Source: Planctomycetota bacterium (GTDB lineage Bacteria; Planctomycetota; B15-G4). From it: a stretch of DNA of 64,000 nt. Both the position numbers and the translations under genes were made by a program. Within the stretch, counting starts at the first letter, position 1. Each line of letters begins with the position of its first letter. The DNA is taken from positions 682,001 to 746,000 of the forward strand of contig BQJR01000003.1 of NCBI GenBank assembly GCA_021604805.1, given 5' to 3'. Below are positions 52,072-59,861 of this stretch, piece by piece. The notes beneath the pieces are model-generated. The model did no database searches. It had not been told where the DNA came from and was given only the letters and a program-made list of their open reading frames with translations.

Positions 52072-54949
52072 ACTCGAGCTCCGCCTGTTCGAAGGCTCGC
52101 AGTCGCACGAGGTCGGAGCCGAGCAGCGTGAAGAGCGTGCCCGGCGGCCACTCGAAGTCGTCGGGAGCGAGCGGGCCGTTCTCGTCGTGGGGCCAGCCGT
52201 AGCGCGCGTGCACGATGCGGTAGTCACGCGGCGTGAGGCTCTCGAAGTGCACGACTCCCCAGTCCACGTCGTCGGTGCGCAGGAGAGCTCCCGTGTCAGG
52301 GTCCACGAGCGCCACGAAGCCTTCGAGGGGTTTGCCTTCCGGGGAGCGCAGGCTGAGCTTCAGCGCGGCGGCGCCATCGACCTCCAGCTCCAGGTCGTCG
52401 CGCTGCTCATCGAGGCCGAGCGTGTACGGGCCCCACCACACGCGCGGCAGCAGCGGGTGTTCGAGGCGCAGCGTGTAGTCGCCGGGCTCGAGCGGCTCGG
52501 CCGTGAAGGCGCCGTCGAGGCCGACATCGAAACGGGCCACGCCTTGGTCGTCGCGACGCAGTTGGAACTGCACGCCAGCGGGCATCGACACCCCCTCGTC
52601 GGTGAGGAAGAGCGCGCCCGCGAGACGTCCGCCAGCGAGAGCGATGTCGACGCGTTGCAGATCGCCGAAGCGCACGTTCACCTCGCGGGTGACCCCCACG
52701 CCCGACGCGGTCTCCAGGTGCAACACGTAGCGACCTTCTGCGGGCAGCTCCAGCTCGAAGCGACCGAGAGCGTCGGTGCTGACGGCCACATTGCGCGCCC
52801 TGTCGAAGACCTCGCCGTCATGGCGCGCCGAGAGGCGCGCGTCGGGCAACGGCACGCCGCGCACCGTGACCTCGCCCACGACGCGCGCCGCGGCGAGGCA
52901 ACGCAGCTCCACGTCGAGCAACGCGCCGGGCGCGAGCTGCACGTGCGTGTCGAGACCGGGCCAGCTCTCCACGCGGAACACGCCGTCGCGCAGCCCGTCG
53001 AGCGCAAACCGTCCGTGTTGATCCGTGACGGCGCTGCCCTTCTCGCCGACCACCGACTTGCCGGTCGAGCGCGCCTGCGCGCCACTCTCGGGAGGCGTGA
53101 AGCTGAAGCGCAGGCTGCGCCCGGCGGCGGGTGCGCCGTCGGCGTCGAACAACACGCCGCGCACACCGGAGCTCGCTTCGAGTGCCACCTCCGAGCACTC
53201 GGGCGGCTGCGCGCTGTCGAAGGCAGGCAGGGTGCGCGGCCAGAACTTCGGGTGGCTGACGCGCGGCGTCCACACACCGAAGGGCAGCGCGGGGGCGGCG
53301 AAACGACCTCGCTCATCGGCGTGGAACTCGTGGCGTCCGAAACCTGTGGAGTCGTGACGCGACCAGGAGTGCGCGCCCTGGGTGAAGATCACGCTGGCGC
53401 CCTCGACCGGCGCGCCGCGGGCATCCACGATCAGGCCGCAGACCTCAGGGCCCGGCTCGAGACGCACGTCGAGCGTGCCGGCATCGAGTTCACTCGGGCT
53501 GATGTCCACGCGTTGCGGGAGGTGCCCCGGCGCCGACACGAAGATCAGCGCGCCGAAGCGCCCGAGGCGCGACACGTGACCCGCGCTCACGGGGACGGGC
53601 ACGCCGGTGCCGTTCGTGGGCGGGTCGTTGCGCGGCGACTCGTCGAGCGCGCGCGCGAGGATCAACGCGTCGGGGAGCGGCGCGCCACTGGGTGCGGAGT
53701 GCACACGCACCTGCAGGCTCGGCGCGTCGTCGAGCTGGAACTCCAGGTCTTGAGTACCGGGTGATACAGGCGACTTCTCGATGGCGTGGAAACCGGGGGC
53801 GCTCACCGACAGCACCAGTTCCTTCTCGGTGGCGGGCAATCCACGCACGACGAAGTGACCCTGCGCGTCGGTGTGCCCCTTCCACGCGACGTCGACACGC
53901 CTCTGGCGTTCGAGCGCAGGGATGATGAAGCCGGCGTTGGCGAGCTCGAGCTGTGCGTTCGGCACACCGACACCGCGCGCATCGCGCACGTGGCCGGCGA
54001 GCGAGAGGCCGTCGCGCAAAGTGAACGTCCCCAGGTCGACGAAGGCGCCGCGCTCGAGATCGACGTTGCCCATGCGCTGCATGGCGGCCTCGCGCGGGTG
54101 GAAGACCATCCACATCTGAGTGGCGTCGGGCACGCCGAGTTGCAAGCGCCCCTGGGCGTCGGTGAGGCGTTGTTCGCGCGTCCACAAGGGTCGCACGAGG
54201 CTGACCTGCTCGAGTTCTTCGCGACGGCCACGGTTCGGGCGCAGCTCGACCTCCACGCCCACGGCCGGCGCGCCGCTGGGTTCCACGATCTGCAAGCGGA
54301 AGCCGGTCTCGCCCGCGCGCAACGTGATGTCGCCGAAGTCGTAGTCGCCGCCGAGGAAGCCGGACGCGGGGAGCGCGCGCCAAGCGAAACCATGTCCGCC
54401 GACGATCAAGCGTGGGACGTCACGTTCGGCATCGCGCAGAGCTTGCAGGTCGCGCCTGAGCCAGGGGGCGAGCAGCGCGAAGCGGCCGGAGGCGTCGCTG
54501 AGCGTCGTGAGTTGTTGCGGCAGCGCGCCGTGCGACGCGTGTTGGGCGGCGCGGCGCGTGGACTCGTCGGGTAGCCAGCTGACTTCGGCGCCGGGCAACG
54601 CGCGGCCTGCTGCGTCGATCAATCGACCGCTGAAGGTCGCGACGTCGGCGTCGTGCTGCGCCCAGCCTGTGAGCGTGTCGGGTGTGGGTATCGACGGCGC
54701 GCTCAAAGCCGCGGGTTGGGCGTCGGGGAGCGCAGGCCACGTCAACCCGGTTCGTTGCGGGCGTGCGGATTCGACCGAGGGCCCGAGCAAGGGCGCGGCG
54801 AGCTGCGAGCCGGCGGATCGCGCCCCCGACGCGTCGCTCCAGAGCACTTGCAGCAGGAACACGAGCGCACCGAGCATCACGACGCCCAACAGCACGCGCG
54901 GGACGACTCGGCCCGCGCTCCCGAGGCTCCTCCGACGTGTGATTCCCAC
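52046..54949 (-). CDS. Large carboxypeptidase-regulatory-like (Ig-fold) envelope protein
   Basis: A 967-residue protein with one N-terminal membrane segment (VPRVLLGVVMLGALVFLLQVL) and a long beta-rich exterior made of many carboxypeptidase-regulatory-like domains. Typical units read FSGRLIDAAGRALPGAEVSW, then GRFALLAP; LAGHVRDARGVGVPNAQL; VRGVLFDADGAPAAGRSL; VVGEVTVRGVPLPDARLSA. Their number is about eight. The family is common in planctomycete envelope proteins. Start placed at GTG 54949, which has a GGGAG site; a GTG at 55090 is open but its extra codons look non-coding. Ligand unknown. Confidence 0.82.
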   Translation of the reverse strand: MGITRRRSLGSAGRVVPRVLLGVVMLGALVFLLQVLWSDASGARSAGSQLAAPLLGPSVESARPQRTGLTWPALPDAQPAALSAPSIPTPDTLTGWAQHDADVATFSGRLIDAAGRALPGAEVSWLPDESTRRAAQHASHGALPQQLTTLSDASGRFALLAPWLRRDLQALRDAERDVPRLIVGGHGFAWRALPASGFLGGDYDFGDITLRAGETGFRLQIVEPSGAPAVGVEVELRPNRGRREELEQVSLVRPLWTREQRLTDAQGRLQLGVPDATQMWMVFHPREAAMQRMGNVDLERGAFVDLGTFTLRDGLSLAGHVRDARGVGVPNAQLELANAGFIIPALERQRRVDVAWKGHTDAQGHFVVRGLPATEKELVLSVSAPGFHAIEKSPVSPGTQDLEFQLDDAPSLQVRVHSAPSGAPLPDALILARALDESPRNDPPTNGTGVPVPVSAGHVSRLGRFGALIFVSAPGHLPQRVDISPSELDAGTLDVRLEPGPEVCGLIVDARGAPVEGASVIFTQGAHSWSRHDSTGFGRHEFHADERGRFAAPALPFGVWTPRVSHPKFWPRTLPAFDSAQPPECSEVALEASSGVRGVLFDADGAPAAGRSLRFSFTPPESGAQARSTGKSVVGEKGSAVTDQHGRFALDGLRDGVFRVESWPGLDTHVQLAPGALLDVELRCLAAARVVGEVTVRGVPLPDARLSARHDGEVFDRARNVAVSTDALGRFELELPAEGRYVLHLETASGVGVTREVNVRFGDLQRVDIALAGGRLAGALFLTDEGVSMPAGVQFQLRRDDQGVARFDVGLDGAFTAEPLEPGDYTLRLEHPLLPRVWWGPYTLGLDEQRDDLELEVDGAAALKLSLRSPEGKPLEGFVALVDPDTGALLRTDDVDWGVVHFESLTPRDYRIVHARYGWPHDENGPLAPDDFEWPPGTLFTLLGSDLVRLRAFEQAELEFSVNAAER

Positions 54950-55112
54950 AGGCGACTCCCGCACGCGACGCGCCGACTCTATCAGCCGATCGGTCGAGCT
55001 GCGGCGAGCGTCCGCATCTCGAGGATCGTGCGCGGCGCCTTCCGAGGTCGAGCCGAGTGCGGAGTACAGCGACGCCTCAGCGCGCGGCACCCCGCACTCA
55101 GTGGGCGTCGGG

Positions 55113-55454
55113 TCAGTTCAGCGAACCCGAAGCCACGGGCTGGCTGGCGTCGTTCCAGGCGCGCAGCCCGCCGTCGAACTCATACACTTCCTTGAAGCCG
55201 GCGGCGTCGAGTTTGGCCGCAGCCTCGCCCGACGCATTGCAGGCACTGTCGGCGCAGTACACGACCACCGGTTTCTGCTTGGAGCCGGCCAACTTCTCGG
55301 CGGCGGTCTCGAAGCCCGAGCTCTGCACCGGCACGTTCTGTGAGCCGGGGATGTGCCGCTTCTCGAAGGCGTTACGGTCGAGAACGTTGAGCAACAGGAA
55401 GTCCTTCTCGGCGTGCTTCCAAGCGCTGAGTTGTGACGCGGTCAACGGTTTCAT
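55113..55454 (-). CDS. Rhodanese-domain protein
   Basis: A 113-residue single rhodanese domain: LLLNVLDRNAFEKRHIPGSQN, the active-site cysteine in VVVYCADSACNAS, and AGFKEVYEFDGGLRAWNDA. A single-domain rhodanese handles persulfide sulfur or acts as a sulfur carrier. ATG at 55454 has a GGAGG site. It stands between the surface-protein gene and the sigma-54 promoter region. Confidence 0.92.
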   Translation of the reverse strand: MKPLTASQLSAWKHAEKDFLLLNVLDRNAFEKRHIPGSQNVPVQSSGFETAAEKLAGSKQKPVVVYCADSACNASGEAAAKLDAAGFKEVYEFDGGLRAWNDASQPVASGSLN

Positions 55455-55571
55455 GGGTCCTCCAGGGGTCGAGGTCCGAGCATGCGGCCCGGGAACGCGC
55501 ACCGCCCGTGACAGCGCGGCGCAACGATCCCATTCGCACATCGCATGCCAAGCCCGCGCGAGCGCCGTGTT

Positions 55572-55619
55572 CGCACGCACGCACGCGGCACGCACGCGCG
55601 CGGCACGCACGCGCGCGCA
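55572..55619. repeat. Alternating purine-pyrimidine tract with exact 15-bp duplication
   Basis: The stretch is almost strictly alternating CG/CA. GGCACGCACGCGCGC occurs twice in direct tandem (55587-55601 and 55602-55616). Such DNA can adopt Z-form under negative supercoiling. It lies ~160 bp upstream of the sigma-54 promoter, where activator sites normally are. Confidence 0.7.
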
Positions 55620-55775
55620 ACGCCTCTTCAGGGCGCGGCAGGGTAGGGAGCGGCAGGGCGCAGCCGCCGCACGCGGCCGCCGCTGCGAGTTCCGCATTGT
55701 GCAATTCGCACGTCGCGACCGTGTGGCGCCCTGCAGCTTGTGCGACTGCGCAGGTGGGATCGCGCGCGCAGAGCT

Positions 55776-55790
55776 TGGCACGCGGCTTGC
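55776..55790 (+). promoter_or_regulatory. Consensus sigma-54 promoter
   Basis: TGGCACGCGGCTTGC matches the -24/-12 consensus TGGCACG-N4-TTGC at every fixed position, with the GG and GC doublets correctly spaced. Transcription would start near 55802, about 50 bp before the ATG at 55853. This is the best sigma-54 site seen in the window. Confidence 0.8.
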
Positions 55791-55852
55791 GCAGCTGTGA
55801 GTCACGAGCGCTCACTCGCAGCGCCTCCGCCCCCCTCACGAGAGCATTCGAC

Positions 55853-57004
55853 ATGAAGAGCCGCACGTCCTCGACGACCCTGATCCTCACGTGCAGTCTC
55901 GCGCTCGGCACCGTGTCTGCACTGAACGCCGCCGCCATCCAGGATGCCGGCGCGCAAGAGCAAGGCACCGACGCCGCCACGCCACGTGACGACACGACCG
56001 AGGACACGGCGAGCGACCGTGTGCTCCCGAAGGGTGAGCAGCACGCACTCGACAACGTCACCTTCGAGCTGGGCAACATGCCGGTGCACGTCGTGAGTCT
56101 CCACGAAGACAGCGGCGAGGTCGCGGTCGAGTTCCTCGATCAGCCCGGTTCGCGCGCGACGGTGCAACGCGATCAGCTCCCCCGCGAAGTGCGCTACCGC
56201 ATCATGGAAGCCAAGGTCGCACCGGAGAACGCGAGCGAATGGGAGCGCGTCGCCGCACATGCGCAGGAGCTCGAGCTGCGCTTGCGTCGCTTCGAGGCGC
56301 TCCAAGAGGCGCGCGCTGTCAGCGAAGGTGTGGACAGCGAGCTCGAAGCCCGTTTCGCCGAGGCGCGTGAAGCGCTCGCCGCTCAACGTGTGGAGCGAGC
56401 TCGCGAGTTGCGCGGCGACGGCAACCACCTCCAAGCACTCAAGGTGCTCGACGACACCGCGTCGCGCTACACACCGGCCGACTCCGCAGACTACGCCGCC
56501 GAACTCAGTGAGCGCTGGCAACGCGAGGCCGACGGGGAAGCCGAACCGAGCGCGACGACGACCGCCGCCGGCGACAGCGCGCGCAAGCTCCCCGACGTGC
56601 CCGTGCTGCACGACGCCGCCGACGCGATCGTGACCGGGCGCCAAGCCCTCGAACGTTCACGCTCCGCCGCCGACGACACCGGCGAGCAGCGCGAGCAACT
56701 CGAAGCCTCGGTCCAGGCGCTCCGCGAAGCGAGGAGCGCACTCGGTGGCGCCTCGGACGCGACCCCCGAACTCGACCCGGAAAGCGAGGCCGAAGCCGAC
56801 GAGGTCGCCTCCGCCCGCGCCCAGTTGCGACGCACCGCGCGCGACCTGCTTGTTCACGCGCACCTCCAGCTCGGCTACCTTGAGCTGCACCTCGACGACG
56901 AACGCTCGGCCCACAAGCACGCCTCGCTCGCCGCCGCGCTCGACCCCGAGGATCCTGCGGTGAGCGACTTGCGCGTCGCCATCGCCGCCCACGACGCGAG
57001 CTGA
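55853..57004 (+). CDS. Secreted Ala/Glu-rich helical protein (hypothetical)
   Basis: A 383-residue protein with an N-terminal signal (TLILTCSLALGTVSALNAAA) and acidic linker. The middle has VTFELGNMPVHVVSLHEDSG and VAVEFLDQPGSRATVQRDQL, a small beta part, followed by ~200 residues of charged helices (ELELRLRRFEALQEARAV, RVERARELRGDGNHLQALKV) with a TPR-like end (LLVHAHLQLGYLELHLDDE). Family not recognised. ATG at 55853 follows a sigma-54 promoter. It is first in a row of genes with dodecin 40 bp downstream. Confidence 0.75.
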   Translation: MKSRTSSTTLILTCSLALGTVSALNAAAIQDAGAQEQGTDAATPRDDTTEDTASDRVLPKGEQHALDNVTFELGNMPVHVVSLHEDSGEVAVEFLDQPGSRATVQRDQLPREVRYRIMEAKVAPENASEWERVAAHAQELELRLRRFEALQEARAVSEGVDSELEARFAEAREALAAQRVERARELRGDGNHLQALKVLDDTASRYTPADSADYAAELSERWQREADGEAEPSATTTAAGDSARKLPDVPVLHDAADAIVTGRQALERSRSAADDTGEQREQLEASVQALREARSALGGASDATPELDPESEAEADEVASARAQLRRTARDLLVHAHLQLGYLELHLDDERSAHKHASLAAALDPEDPAVSDLRVAIAAHDAS

Positions 57005-57044
57005 AACCTCCCTTCGATCCCCCCACTCCCAACGGAGCCCCAAC

Positions 57045-57263
57045 ATGTCCGCAAGCATCTACAAGAAGATCGAACTCGTCGGCACCTCGACGACCTCCTT
57101 CGAGCACGCCACGAGCCAAGCCGTGGAACGCGCTGCCGCCACCACGCGCGGCCTCAGTTGGTTCGAAGTCACCGAGCTGCGTGGCGCCATCAGCGACGGC
57201 AAGATCAGCGAATACCAGGTGAGCCTGAAGATCGGCCTGCGCGTGGACGAAGCTGCCGGGTAG
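57045..57263 (+). CDS. Dodecin family flavin-binding protein
   Basis: A 72-residue dodecin, a dodecameric flavin or CoA storage and buffering protein. The sequence follows the family: IYKKIELVGTSTTSFEHAT, then RGLSWFEVTELRGAISDGKI and EYQVSLKIGLRVDE. The Trp and the Gln of the flavin pocket are present. GGAG before ATG 57045. It sits between the secreted helical protein and the retropepsin-like gene. Confidence 0.94.
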   Translation: MSASIYKKIELVGTSTTSFEHATSQAVERAAATTRGLSWFEVTELRGAISDGKISEYQVSLKIGLRVDEAAG

Positions 57264-57304
57264 CCTCTGCGCGTCGCCCCCCCCCCGCTCGAGACACCCC
57301 AAGC

Positions 57305-57817
57305 GTGACCTCCCGCTCGCACTTCGGATTGCCGCTCGTGGGATGGCGCGAGTGGGTGGCTTTGCCCGACTTCGACGTGCCGTTCATGAAGGCCAAGATC
57401 GACACGGGCGCGCTCACCTCGAGCTTGCACGCCTTCGACATCGAGACCTTCGAGCGGGGCGGGCGCGAGATGGTGCGCTTCAGCATCCACCCGCGACAGC
57501 GGTCGAGCAGGCGCGAGGTGCGCGTGGAAGCACCGCTCGTCGATCGGCGCGTGATCCGCAGCTCCACCGGGCACGAACAACGTCGCTTGGTGATCGCCAC
57601 GACCTTGGTGCTGCGTGAGGAACGCTTGCGCGTGGAGATCACACTCACGCGTCGCGACGCCATGGGCTTCCGACTCTTGCTCGGCCGCCGCGCCCTGCGC
57701 GGGAAGTTCCTCGTGGACCCGGGCCGCTCGTTCTACGGTGGCACGCAGAGCGGTCGCAAGCTGCCCCCGAAACCCCGCCGCCCGAAGAAGAAACCGAAAC
57801 GAGACAGCAAGTCATGA
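57305..57817 (+). CDS. Retropepsin-like RimB/ATP-dependent zinc protease family protein
   Basis: A 170-residue protein of the family often annotated as ATP-dependent zinc protease (COG4067), a retropepsin-like aspartic protease fold. The catalytic-type motif is [18 protein letters not shown] (DTGA), with [10 protein letters not shown] later. The tail is very basic ([14 protein letters not shown]). In related bacteria it accompanies RimK in a glutamate-ligase system that modifies ribosomal protein S6. GTG start at 57305 (a few bp after a poly-C tract) sits 41 bp after dodecin; the ATGA overlap joins it to RimK. Confidence 0.85.
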   Translation: MTSRSHFGLPLVGWREWVALPDFDVPFMKAKIDTGALTSSLHAFDIETFERGGREMVRFSIHPRQRSSRREVRVEAPLVDRRVIRSSTGHEQRRLVIATTLVLREERLRVEITLTRRDAMGFRLLLGRRALRGKFLVDPGRSFYGGTQSGRKLPPKPRRPKKKPKRDSKS

Positions 57818-58821
57818 GCGACGCCGAGACACCCGCTGGCGCCGACCAACCGCCAGCCACGAGCAGCAAGCCCGCTGTCACCAAGAGTGGCAGCGACGCG
57901 GAACCGAAGCGTCCGCTGAAGATCGCGATCCTCTCACGCAAGGCCTCGCTCTACTCGACCTCGCGATTGCGCGAGGCTGCGTTGGCGCGCGGCCACGAAG
58001 CCATCGTGGTGGATTACTTGCGCTGCTACATGAACATCACGTCGCACCGGCCGGCGCTGATCTACCAGGGCAAGGAGCTCACCGGCTTCGACGCAGTGAT
58101 CCCGCGCATCGGCGCGTCGCACACCTTCTACGGCACGGCCGTGGTGCGTCAGTTCGAGATGATGGGCGTGTTCCCCGCCAACGAGTCGCAGGCCATCGCG
58201 CGCTCGCGTGACAAGCTGCGCTGCCTGCAGTTGCTCGCGCGCGAGGGCATCGGCCTGCCGGTGTCGGGCTTCGCGCACTCCACCAAAGACGTGCAAGGCC
58301 TGATCGAAGCCGTCGGCGGCGCACCGCTCGTGGTGAAGTTGTTGGAAGGCACGCAAGGTATCGGCGTGGTCTTGTGCGAGACGAACCAAGCCTCGGAGTC
58401 GGTGATCGAAGCCTTCCGTGGCCTCGACGCGAACATCCTCGTGCAAGAGTTCATCAAGGAAGCCGGCGGCGCCGACATCCGCGCCTTCGTGGTGGGCAAC
58501 AAGGTCGTGGCGGCGATGTTGCGTCAAGGCGCGCCGGGAGAGTTCCGCAGCAACCTGCACCGTGGTGGCAGCGCGAGCCGCATCAAGCTCACGCCCGAGG
58601 AGCGCAGCACGGCGGTGCGCTCGGCGAAGTCGATGGGCCTGCGCGTCGCGGGCGTGGACATGTTGCGCAGCAATCACGGGCCGGTGGTGATGGAGGTGAA
58701 CTCCTCGCCCGGTCTCGAAGGCATCGAAGGTTCCACCGGCAAGGACGTGGCGGGCTTGATCATCCAGTACATCGAGAACAACGCTGCCGCGGGGCGCACG
58801 CGTGACCGCATCAAGGGATAA
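57814..58821 (+). CDS. rimK: RimK-family ATP-grasp alpha-L-glutamate ligase
   Basis: A 335-residue ATP-grasp ligase. After a ~35-residue polar start, the N-terminal domain reads [20 protein letters not shown], then [20 protein letters not shown]. The ATP-grasp core has [32 protein letters not shown] and [14 protein letters not shown]. RimK adds glutamates to the C-terminus of ribosomal protein S6 or makes poly-glutamate chains. ATG at 57814 overlaps the RimB-like stop (ATGA). Confidence 0.93.
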   Translation: MSDAETPAGADQPPATSSKPAVTKSGSDAEPKRPLKIAILSRKASLYSTSRLREAALARGHEAIVVDYLRCYMNITSHRPALIYQGKELTGFDAVIPRIGASHTFYGTAVVRQFEMMGVFPANESQAIARSRDKLRCLQLLAREGIGLPVSGFAHSTKDVQGLIEAVGGAPLVVKLLEGTQGIGVVLCETNQASESVIEAFRGLDANILVQEFIKEAGGADIRAFVVGNKVVAAMLRQGAPGEFRSNLHRGGSASRIKLTPEERSTAVRSAKSMGLRVAGVDMLRSNHGPVVMEVNSSPGLEGIEGSTGKDVAGLIIQYIENNAAAGRTRDRIKG

Positions 58822-59806
58822 GCGCGAGGGCAAGCGCGGCAGCGCGAACGCGTCCACGCATCAGGCGTTCGAGATCGCGCGCGAACGCATCGAGCCGGGC
58901 ACCTCGCGTGAACTCGACCTGCCCGTGGCGCGGTTGCCCACGCGCACCTCGGTCGACCTCCCGCTCGTGGTGCGCCACGGCACGCGGCCGGGACCGTGCG
59001 TGTGGATCTCGTCCTGCGTGCATGGCGACGAGCTGAACGGCATCGAGATCATCCGCCAAGTTCTCGCCGCCACCGCGAAGCTCGACCTCGCGGGCACACT
59101 GCTCGCCGTGCCGGTGGTCAACGTGTTCGGTTTCATCCACCAGTCGCGCTACCTGCCCGACCGTCGCGACCTCAACCGCAGCTTCCCGGGTTCGCCGCGC
59201 GGTTCCTTGGCTTCGCGCATGGCGCACTTGTTCCTCACGGAGATCGTCGCGCGCTGCAGTCATGGCATCGACCTGCACACCGGCTCGAACGACCGCGCCA
59301 ACCTGCCGCAGATCCGCGCCGACCTCGACGATCCCGAGACACTGCGCTGCGCCGAGGCCTTCGGCGCGCCGGTGATGATGAGCGCCAAGTTGCGCGACGG
59401 CTCGCTGCGCGCGGCGGCCACCAAGCGCGGCATTCCGGTGCTGCTCTACGAGGCCGGCGAGGCGCTCCGCTTCGACGACGACAGCATCGCCATGGGCACC
59501 GCCGGCGTGCTGCGCGTGCTGCACAGCCTGGGCATGCTCGAGAGCGCGCCCGAGCAGCCCGCGAGCGCAACGCGCCTGGTGGAGAAGGCGTCGTGGGTGC
59601 GCGCGCGACGCTCCGGCTTGGCGCGGCTGTCGACCAAGCTCGGCGATCGCGTCGCGAAAGACGACGTCCTCGGCATCCTCGCGGATCCCTTCGGCAGCAC
59701 GGTCGGCCGACTGCGCGCCCCCTTCGACGGCGTGGTCCTCGGCCTGCTCAACAACCCGGTCGTGAACCGTGGCGACGCCGTGATCAACGTCGGGCAGCTC
59801 GACTGA
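58802..59806 (+). CDS. Succinylglutamate desuccinylase/aspartoacylase-family zinc hydrolase
   Basis: A 334-residue zinc carboxypeptidase-fold enzyme. Zinc ligands appear in [14 protein letters not shown] (His, Glu) and GIDLHTGS (His); [20 protein letters not shown] and DLNRSFPGS are typical of AspA/AstE family. A C-terminal ~80-residue region contains a biotinyl/lipoyl-like fold ([18 protein letters not shown] and then [14 protein letters not shown]). GTG start at 58802 overlaps RimK by 20 bp. With RimB and RimK it forms a conserved cluster; it could trim or regenerate glutamate-type modifications. Confidence 0.88.
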   Translation: MTASRDKREGKRGSANASTHQAFEIARERIEPGTSRELDLPVARLPTRTSVDLPLVVRHGTRPGPCVWISSCVHGDELNGIEIIRQVLAATAKLDLAGTLLAVPVVNVFGFIHQSRYLPDRRDLNRSFPGSPRGSLASRMAHLFLTEIVARCSHGIDLHTGSNDRANLPQIRADLDDPETLRCAEAFGAPVMMSAKLRDGSLRAAATKRGIPVLLYEAGEALRFDDDSIAMGTAGVLRVLHSLGMLESAPEQPASATRLVEKASWVRARRSGLARLSTKLGDRVAKDDVLGILADPFGSTVGRLRAPFDGVVLGLLNNPVVNRGDAVINVGQLD

Positions 59807-59861
59807 GCGCAGCACCCAGCAGCGACGCCTCCGATGCGAGGCTTGGCGCGGCGCGCGCGAC

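Larger units (their letters stand above)
55455..55852. other. Intergenic region with alternating-base repeats and a sigma-54 promoter
   Basis: No gene is supported in this 398-bp gap, although frames are open on both strands. It holds the alternating CA/CG repeats at 55572-55619 and the sigma-54 promoter at 55776-55790. The rhodanese start is divergent on the left. Confidence 0.6.
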
